The position numbers were made by a program, and so were the translations under genes. Of a DNA stretch of 41,944 nt, positions 6,444 to 14,651 are shown one piece after another. The stretch is from positions 1 to 41,944 of the forward strand of contig JAQXSY010000113.1 of the NCBI GenBank assembly GCA_029219205.1, given 5' to 3'. Under the pieces are notes generated by a model that ran no database searches, was not told the DNA's origin, and was given only the letters and a program-made list of their open reading frames with translations. This DNA is from Bacillota bacterium. GTDB taxonomy: Bacteria; Bacillota; Clostridia; Oscillospirales; CAG-272. Position 1 is the first letter of the stretch. The number at the start of each line of letters is the position of its first letter.

Positions 6444-8953
6444 TGAAAACACTCGTTATCGTTGACGGCAACAGCATACTGAACCGCGCGTTTTACGGCG
6501 TTCGTCCGCTTACGGCGAGCGACGGACTTTTCACGCACGCTGTCTACGGCATGATGAACATACTGCTTCGTCACATGGAGAATGAAAAGCCGGACTACGC
6601 GGCGGTTGCATTTGACATGCGCGCGCCGACCTTCCGTCACAAGCTTTACGACGGATATAAGTCGTCGCGAAAGGGAATGCCGGAGGAGCTTGCACAGCAG
6701 CTCCCGTACGCAAAGGAATGCTGCGCGGCGCTCGGCTTTTGTCTGCTTGAAAAAGAGGGCTACGAGGCCGACGACATTATCGGAACCTGCGCCGCAAAGG
6801 CGGAGCTTGGCGGCGCTGCGGCGAAGATACTGACCGGAGACCGCGATTCGCTTCAGCTTATAACAAAAACGACAACCGTTCTGCTCGCGTCAACCGGAGA
6901 GACGGCGGAAAACGGGATTGAGGAGTTCAAAGACAAATACGGAATAACGCCAGACCGGTTTGTGGACGTAAAGGCGCTTATGGGGGATTCGTCGGACGAC
7001 ATACCCGGAGTTAAGGGTATCGGAGAGAAAACGGCGCTGAAGCTGATAAGCGATTACGGGAGCATAGAGAAGCTGTATGAGGAGCTTCCCGGCGCGGAGC
7101 TTACAAAATCGGTGCGCGAAAAGCTTGAAGCCGGGCGAGATATGGCGTTTTTGTCAAAGCGTCTGGCAAAGATAGACACAAACGTGCCGCTCGGCATAAC
7201 GCTTGAAGATCTGAAGTACCGCGGAATCGACAAATGCGAGATGCTGCGTCTCTGCACGCGGCTTGAGCTGAACGGACTGATAAAGCGGCTTTCGCTCGAC
7301 TCTGCCGCCGGCGGCGGGGATCCGGAAAAAAACGGAGCGCCGGAGTACAGGGCGGTTGGCGAAAGCGAAATGAAGAGCATGACGTCGCGCGGAAGGTGGG
7401 CGGTGTCGCTTGGTGAAACGCTGAGGGCTGCCGGAGACGGAGTATTTGTTGAGTGCGGGGCAAAGGATCCGTGGGACGCGCTTGCGCTCGACAGTCCGGA
7501 CGCGGAGTTTATAATGAATGACGTGAAGTCGTTTTTAAGAAGCACGGACCGCGCTCCGAAGGCGGCGCTGAAAGACATTACGCTTGCCGCGTACGTTACG
7601 GACGCCTCCGCAAATTCGTACGACCTGCAAAGGCTGTGTACGGCGTATCTTGCAAGGCCGGCGTCGGGCGACGACGCGCGGGACATGGCGGAGCTGTACC
7701 CGGCGCTTGAGGAAAAGCTGAAAGAAAGCGGACAGGCGGAGCTTTACGGAAAAATCGAGCTTCCCCTGACGGCAGTGCTTGCGGACATGGAGAAAAAAGG
7801 CTTCATGATTGACCGCGCGGGACTTGAAAGCTTCGGAGAGACGCTGGCGGCGCGCGAAAGCGAGTGCGCAATGGCGGTATACGAGGCCGCGGGAGGCGCG
7901 TTCAACCTGAATTCGCCGAAACAGCTTGCCGAGGTGCTGTACGACCGCCTGGGTCTGCCCGGAGGCAGAAAAACAAAAACCGGAAGATCAACCGACGCGG
8001 AAACGCTTGAGGGACTGCGTCCTTTTCATCCGATAATCGACCTTCTGCTTGAGTACCGGAGAGTAACAAAGCTGCGCGCGACCTACGCCGACGGACTGCT
8101 GCGCGTCGCGGACGAAAACGGGAAGGTTCACACCTCCTTTAAGCAGACGGTCACGGCGACGGGAAGGCTTTCGTCTGTCGAGCCGAATCTGCAGAATATA
8201 CCGGTCAGAACCGAGCTCGGGCGGGAGCTGCGCCGGTTTTTCATACCCGAAAGCGGCGAAAGGGTGCTTATCGACGCGGACTATTCGCAGATTGAGCTGC
8301 GTTTGCTGGCGGCGGTATCGGGAGACGAGAAAATGATAAGCGCATTTTGCGAAGGAGCGGACATACACACGGAAACGGCGGCGTCGGTGTTCGGAGTGCC
8401 GCGCGGCGAGGTTACTCCGGAGATGAGAAAGCGCGCAAAGGCGGTAAACTTCGGAATAATGTACGGAATCGGAGATTATTCGCTGTCGCGCGATCTCGGA
8501 ATAACGCGCAGGCAGGCGGCGGATTATATAGAAAGCTACATGAGCCGTTTTCCTGCGGTGCGGGCGTATCTGGACAAAGAGATTGAGTCCGCAGAGCGCG
8601 ACGGCTTTGTTACGACGATGTTCGGAAGGCGGCGCTATATACCGGAGCTTGTTTCGCAGAAGAAGAATATGCAGGCGTTCGGCAGGCGTGTCGCGATGAA
8701 CAGTCCAATACAGGGCGCGGCAGCGGACATAATCAAGCTGGCAATGATAAACACTGCGCGCGCGCTGCGTGAAAACGGGCTTGACGCCGCGCTGATACTG
8801 CAGGTGCACGACGAGCTGATTGTTGAATCCGCAAAAGAATGCGCCGAAAGGGCGGCGGAGATACTGAAAAGCGAAATGGAGAACGCCGTTAAGCTTGCGG
8901 TTCCGCTGACGGTTGAGACGGGCATCGGAAAAACGTGGTACGACGCCCACTGA
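6443..8953 (+). CDS. polA: DNA polymerase I
   Basis: An 836-aa enzyme for Okazaki-fragment maturation and repair synthesis. Residues 1 to about 290 form the 5'-3' nuclease (VDGNSILNRAFYG, GDRDSLQL, DSSDDIPGVKGIGEKTA). Residues about 300-430 replace the 3'-5' exonuclease; the DxE and later acidic positions of a proofreading site are not recognisable, so this domain looks inactive, as in many Gram-positive PolA. The polymerase domain has motif A near 611-620 (DADYSQIELR), motif B (RAKAVNFGIMYG) and motif C at 787-791 (QVHDE). Start 6443 overlaps the stop of the preceding gene; the longer upstream frame would lie inside that gene. Confidence 0.97.
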   Translation: MKTLVIVDGNSILNRAFYGVRPLTASDGLFTHAVYGMMNILLRHMENEKPDYAAVAFDMRAPTFRHKLYDGYKSSRKGMPEELAQQLPYAKECCAALGFCLLEKEGYEADDIIGTCAAKAELGGAAAKILTGDRDSLQLITKTTTVLLASTGETAENGIEEFKDKYGITPDRFVDVKALMGDSSDDIPGVKGIGEKTALKLISDYGSIEKLYEELPGAELTKSVREKLEAGRDMAFLSKRLAKIDTNVPLGITLEDLKYRGIDKCEMLRLCTRLELNGLIKRLSLDSAAGGGDPEKNGAPEYRAVGESEMKSMTSRGRWAVSLGETLRAAGDGVFVECGAKDPWDALALDSPDAEFIMNDVKSFLRSTDRAPKAALKDITLAAYVTDASANSYDLQRLCTAYLARPASGDDARDMAELYPALEEKLKESGQAELYGKIELPLTAVLADMEKKGFMIDRAGLESFGETLAARESECAMAVYEAAGGAFNLNSPKQLAEVLYDRLGLPGGRKTKTGRSTDAETLEGLRPFHPIIDLLLEYRRVTKLRATYADGLLRVADENGKVHTSFKQTVTATGRLSSVEPNLQNIPVRTELGRELRRFFIPESGERVLIDADYSQIELRLLAAVSGDEKMISAFCEGADIHTETAASVFGVPRGEVTPEMRKRAKAVNFGIMYGIGDYSLSRDLGITRRQAADYIESYMSRFPAVRAYLDKEIESAERDGFVTTMFGRRRYIPELVSQKKNMQAFGRRVAMNSPIQGAAADIIKLAMINTARALRENGLDAALILQVHDELIVESAKECAERAAEILKSEMENAVKLAVPLTVETGIGKTWYDAH

Positions 8954-8994
8954 CGGGCAAAAACGGAAATCGGAAAAGAAGGGAGGCGCCGCCG

Positions 8995-9579
8995 ATGAGT
9001 CCGACGGAGGATCTGGAACTTATACAAAGAGCCGCTGAGGGCGACTGCGGCGCTTTTACCGAGCTGGTTCAAAAATACGAAACTTTTGTATATAACATAG
9101 TATTCCATTCGCTCAGAAACGCGGACGACGCCTTTGACGTTTCTCAGGAGGTGTTCATACGCGTATACAAATCGCTCGGCAGCTTCAGAGGAAGCAGTAA
9201 ATTTTCAACGTGGCTGTATACGGTGGCGATGAACGTCATACGCGACAGCATACGGGCGTCAAAGCACCGTATACGCGCGGTCTCTCTCAGCCCGGACGAC
9301 GGAGAAGGGGGGGAGAAGGAATTTGATATTCCCGATAGGTCGGAGACGTCAAATCCGGAGGAGATGCTTGAGAAAAAGGAGCGTGCCAAGGCGGTACGCG
9401 AGGGAATACGAAACCTCAGCGAGGATCACAGAGAGGTAATCCTGCTGAGAGATATCGAGGGATATACATACGAAGAGATTGCTTTGATGCTTTCCATAGA
9501 CATAGGCACGGTCAAGAGCAGGCTGAACCGGGCAAGAAATTCTTTAAAAAAATATTTGTCGGAGCGGAACATTTTCTAA
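8995..9579 (+). CDS. ECF-type RNA polymerase sigma factor
   Basis: A 194-aa group 4 (ECF) sigma factor of the SigW/RpoE type. Region 2 spans about residues 15-90 with DAFDVSQEVFIRVYKSL and FSTWLYTVAMNVIRD; region 4 spans about 140-190 with LSEDHREVILLRDIEGY and TYEEIALMLSIDIGTVKSRL, a helix-turn-helix that reads the -35 box. No extra C-terminal domain. GGGAGG 8 bases before ATG 8995 fixes the start; the longer frame runs into the end of polA. It is followed 74 bases later by its likely anti-sigma, so it is probably held inactive until an envelope signal. The target promoters are not identifiable here. Confidence 0.93.
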   Translation: MSPTEDLELIQRAAEGDCGAFTELVQKYETFVYNIVFHSLRNADDAFDVSQEVFIRVYKSLGSFRGSSKFSTWLYTVAMNVIRDSIRASKHRIRAVSLSPDDGEGGEKEFDIPDRSETSNPEEMLEKKERAKAVREGIRNLSEDHREVILLRDIEGYTYEEIALMLSIDIGTVKSRLNRARNSLKKYLSERNIF

Positions 9580-9653
9580 AAAGATCCGTCACATAAGACG
9601 TACGGAGGGTTCAGACAGCATTAACTTTACGCATACGAAAGAGATGTATTGAT

Positions 9654-10502
9654 ATGGAAGAAAAAAACCGTTCGGATAAGGACTGTGAATGGGTCCTGGA
9701 GCAGCTCGGGGCATATGCCGACGGGGAGCTTGACGAAGCCGAGCAAGCTCGGGTTGAAGAGCATCTTGTCGGTTGTGAGAATTGCCGGAGGGAGCTTGAG
9801 GATCTGAAAAGGCTTATTCTGCTTATCGGAGACGGAAAAGTTGTGCCGGAAAAGAGCATATCCGGCGCGGTTATGGAAGAAGTCGGACGCAGAAAAGCGG
9901 CGAAACTGCGTTTGGGCAGATTTTCGTCTCACATCGCGGCCATAGCGGCATTGTTTGTGACCGTCGCGTCGGTCGCCGTATTCGGAATATATGGATCAAT
10001 GCAGACAAAGCTCATCGACCGGGAGGAAAGCAATTCTTGCAATCCCTCAAATGACAATGTTAATTCAATAATAGGATCGCAGAGCGATCCGCTCCGCAGC
10101 CCAAACGAATTGGAAACAGACCCCGACGTCGGCTATACGATAGGGATTCACGAAGGCAATTTGCCGAGCGCCGTATCGACCGACGGAGAGATTACGGATA
10201 TTCTCGGACCGGATGACGTTCAAACGGAGCGCGAATACGCAAAGGACGAGATTGAACGCATAGTCGGGCTTGTCGTACCCGAGAGCGAGCGGAAAAACGT
10301 TGGCTTTGCGTATGTCGGACGCGCGGCGGACGAAGCGGCGTCGGCGCTGGGAGCCGAGCCGGATGTAAACGGCGGAACTTACAGGGTTTATCTTTTCGGA
10401 TATGAGAAGCTGGAAAGCGTCGAAACCGAGCTTGAAAAATCGGGAGCGAAGCTTGAAACAACGGACGGCGGAACGCTGATCGCGCTCATCGCCATAGACT
10501 GA
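9654..10502 (+). CDS. Anti-sigma factor with zinc-finger domain
   Basis: A 282-aa membrane protein. The N-terminal cytoplasmic part (about residues 10-50) is a zf-HC2 anti-sigma domain with the H-x3-C-x2-C signature in HLVGCENC. One transmembrane segment follows at about 93-117 (IAAIAALFVTVASVAVFG). The rest is an extracytoplasmic domain of about 165 residues that I do not recognise; it starts with a Ser/Asn-rich linker and ends in a compact alpha/beta-like segment. Its place after the ECF gene marks it as the cognate anti-sigma. The ribosome site is weak (AAAGAG), suggesting coupling to or lower expression than the sigma gene. A terminator follows. Confidence 0.85.
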   Translation: MEEKNRSDKDCEWVLEQLGAYADGELDEAEQARVEEHLVGCENCRRELEDLKRLILLIGDGKVVPEKSISGAVMEEVGRRKAAKLRLGRFSSHIAAIAALFVTVASVAVFGIYGSMQTKLIDREESNSCNPSNDNVNSIIGSQSDPLRSPNELETDPDVGYTIGIHEGNLPSAVSTDGEITDILGPDDVQTEREYAKDEIERIVGLVVPESERKNVGFAYVGRAADEAASALGAEPDVNGGTYRVYLFGYEKLESVETELEKSGAKLETTDGGTLIALIAID

Positions 10503-10512
10503 CCACAAAAAA

Positions 10513-10546
10513 GGGCGCGGAAATTCCGATTCCGCGCTCTGTTTTT
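10513..10546 (+). terminator. Rho-independent terminator after anti-sigma gene
   Basis: GCGCGGAA (10515-10522) pairs perfectly with TTCCGCGC (10530-10537), loop of seven, followed by TCTG and five T. Confidence 0.8.
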
Positions 10547-10620
10547 CTGAAAACGCGGAAATTATGCGATATATGGCATTATACGCTTCCCGCACACTTA
10601 AACTTTTTATAAGAAAACTA

Positions 10621-10649
10621 TTGCAAAATAAAAAAAAATAGGTTACAAT
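10621..10649 (+). promoter_or_regulatory. Sigma-A promoter for efp
   Basis: TTGCAA (10621-10626), 17-base spacer, TACAAT (10644-10649), in an A/T-rich tract between the terminator and efp. The predicted transcript starts near 10656, giving a leader of about 47 bases. Confidence 0.75.
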
Positions 10650-10702
10650 AATTATGTTTATATAAAAATCTATTATAACATCCGTATTGGAGGAAACGAT
10701 TT

Positions 10703-11260
10703 ATGGTCACAGCCGGAGATTTTAAGAACGGCATAACATTTGAATTGGACGGAAACGTCATGCAGGTCATAGAGTTCCAGCATGTAAAGCCCGGCAAAGG
10801 CGCGGCGTTCGTTCGTACAAAAATCCGCAACGTCATCAGCGGCGCGGTAACAGAGCGTACATTCAGCCCGACAGACAAATTTGAAAACGCGTATATCGAG
10901 CGCAAGGATATGCAGTATCTCTATAACGACGGCGATCTTTACTACTTCATGGACATGGAATCCTATGAACAGCTTCCCATAGGCAAGGACAAGCTCGACG
11001 ACAACTTCAAGTTTGTCAAGGAGGAGATGATGTGCCGCGTATGCTCATACAAGGGCAACGTATTTGCGGTTGAGCCTCCGATGTTTGTTGAGCTTGAGGT
11101 AACGGATACCGAGCCCGGCTTCAAGGGCGACACCGCAACCGGAACGACAAAGCCCGCAACGCTTGAGACCGGAGCGCAGATCAAGGTTCCGCTCTTCATA
11201 GACGTCGGCACCGTTATCCGTATTGACACGCGCACGGGAGAATATCTCGAACGCGCATAA
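10703..11260 (+). CDS. efp: Translation elongation factor P
   Basis: 185 aa, full length. EF-P relieves ribosomes stalled on consecutive prolines. Three OB/KOW-like domains are expected, and the loop [10 protein letters not shown] carries Lys32 at the position that is post-translationally modified in other bacteria (Lys32 in Bacillus, Lys34 in E. coli numbering). The GKG context is of the Bacillus type; no modification enzyme is seen in the window. The C-terminal [11 protein letters not shown] ending is typical. AGGAGG lies about 10 bases before ATG 10703. It has its own promoter and probably heads a short transcript with the CD1247-type gene. Confidence 0.97.
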   Translation: MVTAGDFKNGITFELDGNVMQVIEFQHVKPGKGAAFVRTKIRNVISGAVTERTFSPTDKFENAYIERKDMQYLYNDGDLYYFMDMESYEQLPIGKDKLDDNFKFVKEEMMCRVCSYKGNVFAVEPPMFVELEVTDTEPGFKGDTATGTTKPATLETGAQIKVPLFIDVGTVIRIDTRTGEYLERA

Positions 11261-11322
11261 AAATTCTCTCTGAATATAATAATATCGGGAGAATACAGAA
11301 CAAACCGAAAGGAAGAAAAACC

Positions 11323-11628
11323 ATGGGACTTACCGAAAAGGCTGCATATTTAAAGGGACTTCTCGAAGGCTTCAAGCTTGACGAAAACAATCCCGAGAAC
11401 AAGCTTCTGAAGGAGATAATCGGAATGCTCGGCGACATGGCCGAAGAAGTATCCGCGCTCGGCAAAGAAAACGACACGATAAACGACTTCCTCGACGAGC
11501 TCGACTACGATCTCGGAGCGCTTGAGGAGGACTTCTACGGCTGTGACGACGACTGCTGCTGCGACGACTGCTGCTGCTGCGACGACGGCGACGAAGATGA
11601 TGACGAAGACGACGGAGAGGATAAATAA
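11323..11628 (+). CDS. CD1247-type N-terminal-domain protein with Cys/Asp-rich tail
   Basis: A 101-aa protein. Residues about 1-70 match the small helical domain named after Clostridioides difficile CD1247 (EKAAYLKGLLEGFKLD, then a predicted coiled coil through DLGALEEDFYG). Family members are widespread in Clostridia with no established function; many carry a C-terminal zinc-binding segment. Here the end is reduced to alternating short runs of Cys and Asp (residues about 74-90: CDDDCCCDDCCCCDD) and then an acidic tail. Nine cysteines close together suggest metal or persulfide binding, but the spacing fits no standard ribbon. GAAAGGAAG precedes the ATG. The gene sits 62 bases after efp. Confidence 0.75.
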   Translation: MGLTEKAAYLKGLLEGFKLDENNPENKLLKEIIGMLGDMAEEVSALGKENDTINDFLDELDYDLGALEEDFYGCDDDCCCDDCCCCDDGDEDDDEDDGEDK

Positions 11629-11678
11629 AGGCGTTCTGCCATCTCCCGAATCTGTGAAATAAGGTTAAACGAGGGCGG

Positions 11679-12641
11679 ATGCGCGACTTATCTGAAGCCG
11701 CAGCTTCCGCTCTTGTGTCGGTTTATATGAAAAACTTTAAATTTAAAGGTCCGCTTTTACTAATGCTTACCGCGTTTATCTGGGGCAGCGCGTTTGTCGC
11801 ACAGAGGGTCGGCACGGAGCATATCGGACCGTTTACATTCAATTTTATACGCTCTGTGCTCGGAGGGCTTGTGCTCATTCCGGTCATACTTATAAGCGGC
11901 AGAAAGGAAGCGGCAAAAACCGGCGAACGCGGACTTCCTTTTTATAAGGATAAAACTCTGCTTTGCGGCGGAATGCTTTGCGGCTTTGTGCTGTGTTTTG
12001 CAATGTTCTTTCAGCAGTTCGGAATGTCCGATCCCGGCTGCACGTCCGGCAAGGCGGCGTTTATTACGACGCTGTATATAATTTTTGTGCCGGTGGCGGG
12101 GCTGTTTATGAAGAAAAGGCCGTCGCCGCTTGTCTGGATAAGCATACTTGTCGCCGCGCCGGGTATGTACCTGCTTTGTATGAGCGGCGAGCTTAAGCTC
12201 GGCTGGGGAGACATATCGGTTTTGTGCTCGGCTGTTATGTATACGGCGCATATTATCGTCATCGACAAATTCGCGCCGCTTACCGACTGCGTAAAGATGT
12301 CGTGCATACAGTTTTTTACGGTTGCGCTGATCTCGCTGCCCTGTATGCTCATATTCGAACGCATACCGTCGGCGCAGTCGCTTGTACAGTGCTGGCTGCC
12401 TCTGGCATACGCCGGAATCATGTCGAGCGGAGTAGCGTACACGCTCCAGATAATCGGACAGAAATATACTCCGGTTTCGGTTGCACCGCTTTTAATGAGT
12501 CTTGAATCGGTGTTCGCGGCGATTATGGGCTGGATACTTATAAACGAAACAATGACCGCGGATCAGATAATCGGCTGCGTAATGATATTCGGCGCGGTCA
12601 TTCTCGCTCAGGTGCCCGCTCCGAAAAGGAAGAACAAATAA
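11679..12641 (+). CDS. EamA (DMT) family transporter
   Basis: A 320-aa (or 304-aa) inner-membrane protein with about ten hydrophobic helices in two EamA repeats. LLLMLTAFIWGSAFVAQRVG at the first helix is the typical start of this family, and SLESVFAAIMGWILINE near the end is the typical second-repeat signature. Drug/metabolite transporters of this group export or import small metabolites such as amino acids; the substrate is not predictable here. The start is uncertain: ATG 11679 follows a GAGGGCGG sequence, whereas ATG 11727 gives the more usual N-terminus (MKNFKFKG) but lacks a ribosome site. The next gene begins 16 bases after the stop. Confidence 0.88.
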   Translation: MRDLSEAAASALVSVYMKNFKFKGPLLLMLTAFIWGSAFVAQRVGTEHIGPFTFNFIRSVLGGLVLIPVILISGRKEAAKTGERGLPFYKDKTLLCGGMLCGFVLCFAMFFQQFGMSDPGCTSGKAAFITTLYIIFVPVAGLFMKKRPSPLVWISILVAAPGMYLLCMSGELKLGWGDISVLCSAVMYTAHIIVIDKFAPLTDCVKMSCIQFFTVALISLPCMLIFERIPSAQSLVQCWLPLAYAGIMSSGVAYTLQIIGQKYTPVSVAPLLMSLESVFAAIMGWILINETMTADQIIGCVMIFGAVILAQVPAPKRKNK

Positions 12642-12656
12642 CCGAGGAAAAAAGAA

Positions 12657-13697
12657 ATGGCTTTCGATATACTGAATTTTTCTCCGTCCGACGCGGAGGC
12701 GTTCATGACTGAGCTCGGCGAACCTGCGTACCGCGGAAAGCAGCTTTACGAATGGGCGCAGAAAGGCGTGCCCGTTAAGGATATGACGACCTTTTCAAAG
12801 TCGCTGCGCGAACGTATAGCGGAACGCGGAGACGTGTTTTTGCCGCAGGCCAGGCGCAAGCTCGTGTCCGCGGTTGACGGAACGGTCAAATATCTGTTTG
12901 AGCTGAGGGACGGTCAGCTTATCGAAAGCGTTGTTATGAAATACGAACACGGCAGCACAATCTGCATATCGTCGCAGGCGGGCTGCCGGATGGGATGCCG
13001 GTTCTGCGCGTCGACGCTCGGCGGACTCATACGGAATCTTGAGCCGTCGGAGATGCTGGGGCAGATAATCGCCGCGCAGAACGATCTCGGAATACGCATA
13101 TCAAACGTCGTGATGATGGGCATAGGCGAGCCGCTCGACAATTACGACAACACGCTTCGGTTCATAATGCTGGCAAACGAAAAGGACGGACTGAACATCG
13201 GCCAGCGTCACATATCCGTATCAACCTGCGGACTTGCGGACCGCATAAGACGGCTGGCGGACGAAAATTTACAGATAACGCTTTCAATTTCGCTGCATTC
13301 CGCCGACAACGAGGCGCGTAAGAAGATAATGCCGATAACAAACCGGTACAGCGTCGACGAGCTGCTTGCGGCGTGCCGGGACTATTTCAAAAAAACGGGG
13401 CGGCGGATATCGTTTGAATACACGCTTATCGGCGGAGAAAACGACAGCGAGGCGCACGCGCAGGCGCTTGCGTCGAAATTACACGATTATTTCGGAAAAA
13501 ATATGCCGTTTCACGTAAATCTGATTCCGCTGAACGAGGTAAAGGAGCGCGGATTTCACAGAGGAAGCCGCGAGTCGGTCGACGCGTTCAAGAAGCTGCT
13601 CGGACGGCTTGGGGTAAACGCGACGGTGAGACGGCGTCTCGGTCCGGACATAAACGCCTCGTGCGGGCAGCTCCGGCTTAACGAGACGGTGAACTGA
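12657..13697 (+). CDS. rlmN: Dual-specificity 23S rRNA/tRNA adenine-C2 methyltransferase
   Basis: 346 aa, a radical SAM enzyme that methylates C2 of A2503 in 23S rRNA and A37 in some tRNAs. The [4Fe-4S] cluster motif CRMGCRFC places C110, C114 and C117. GIGEPLDNYDN is the SAM-binding GGEP-like motif. The resolving cysteines of the ping-pong mechanism are expected near the C-terminus; SCGQLR at the end provides the usual one. YRGKQLYEWAQKG near the N-terminus is the family's RNA-binding start. In many Clostridia rlmN is followed by prpC and prkC, as here. Confidence 0.96.
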   Translation: MAFDILNFSPSDAEAFMTELGEPAYRGKQLYEWAQKGVPVKDMTTFSKSLRERIAERGDVFLPQARRKLVSAVDGTVKYLFELRDGQLIESVVMKYEHGSTICISSQAGCRMGCRFCASTLGGLIRNLEPSEMLGQIIAAQNDLGIRISNVVMMGIGEPLDNYDNTLRFIMLANEKDGLNIGQRHISVSTCGLADRIRRLADENLQITLSISLHSADNEARKKIMPITNRYSVDELLAACRDYFKKTGRRISFEYTLIGGENDSEAHAQALASKLHDYFGKNMPFHVNLIPLNEVKERGFHRGSRESVDAFKKLLGRLGVNATVRRRLGPDINASCGQLRLNETVN

Positions 13698-13825
13698 GTA
13701 TGAATTTTACGGAAAAAAATACCGATTTAATATTTTCGGCGTATAAATATTAATAATTTATAGTATAAAATATAGGAAGTACGAAACGGTCGGACAAAAC
13801 GGGAGAAAGGAAACGGAATCCGAAT

Positions 13826-14611
13826 ATGTTTTTTTGCGGAATAAGCGACATCGGAAGGAAACGCGTCTCAAATCAGGACAGCTTCAACATAACGGAGCTT
13901 GACGGAGCGCTGCTCTGTACCGTATGCGACGGCATGGGCGGAGCGAACGGAGGCAATGTTGCGAGCGAGCTGGCCGTAAAGGTATACACAAACTTCATAT
14001 GCGACTGTCTTTCCGGCAGAAAGGACGCGCCGGATCACGTAAACCTGCGCAGCATACTCAGCGACGCCGTGAGCGCGGCGAACGGAACCGTATACAGACG
14101 CGCGGAGTCTGACTTTACGCTCAGCGGCATGGGGACGACTTTGGTCTCTGCGCTTGTGCTCGGCAGCACGCTTTATGCAGTAAACGTCGGGGACAGCCGT
14201 TTGTACATGATTTCAAACGGCGGCATAAAACAGGTAACGCACGACCACTCGTACGTACAGTGTCTGATAGACATCGGAAAGCTCACGCCCGAGGAAGCGG
14301 CTACGGCTCCGATGAAGAACATAATAACGCGTTCGGTCGGCTGCGAGAGCCGGATCAAGGCGGACATTTTCACAGAGGAGCTGAACGGCAGCGGATACCT
14401 GCTGCTCTGTTCGGACGGACTTACCAACTACGTAACCGAGGCGCAGATACTCAACACCGTCACCGGATTTTCCGACGGAACGACCGATTTACCGTTTGAA
14501 GAAGCCGTTTCGGGAGGCGAGGCGCTCGCGGAGCGCGCAAAACGTCTGATCGGACTTGCAAACGAGGCGGGCGGCGGCGACAACATAACCGTTGTTCTGG
14601 TGAGATTCTGA
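13826..14611 (+). CDS. prpC: PP2C-family Ser/Thr protein phosphatase
   Basis: 261 aa. It removes phosphates placed by the PASTA kinase encoded next. Metal-binding motifs are all present: NQDSF with D18, CDGMGGANGG with D35, SDGLTNYV near residue 195 and GGGDNITVVLV near the C-terminus. There is no membrane segment, so it is cytosolic. The 128 bases upstream are A/T-rich and contain TATAGT and TATAAA-like boxes near 13759-13769 but no convincing -35, so a promoter here is likely but not placed. The kinase gene starts 40 bases downstream. Confidence 0.93.
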   Translation: MFFCGISDIGRKRVSNQDSFNITELDGALLCTVCDGMGGANGGNVASELAVKVYTNFICDCLSGRKDAPDHVNLRSILSDAVSAANGTVYRRAESDFTLSGMGTTLVSALVLGSTLYAVNVGDSRLYMISNGGIKQVTHDHSYVQCLIDIGKLTPEEAATAPMKNIITRSVGCESRIKADIFTEELNGSGYLLLCSDGLTNYVTEAQILNTVTGFSDGTTDLPFEEAVSGGEALAERAKRLIGLANEAGGGDNITVVLVRF

Positions 14612-14651
14612 CGAAAAAAGTCAAAATAAAACAAGGAAAGCGATGTGTTGA

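Noticed and set aside
5808-8953. Prophage origin for the ThyX-like gene
   Set aside because: Relatives occur in phages, but no phage structural, lysis or integrase gene is near, and it is tightly coupled to chromosomal polA.
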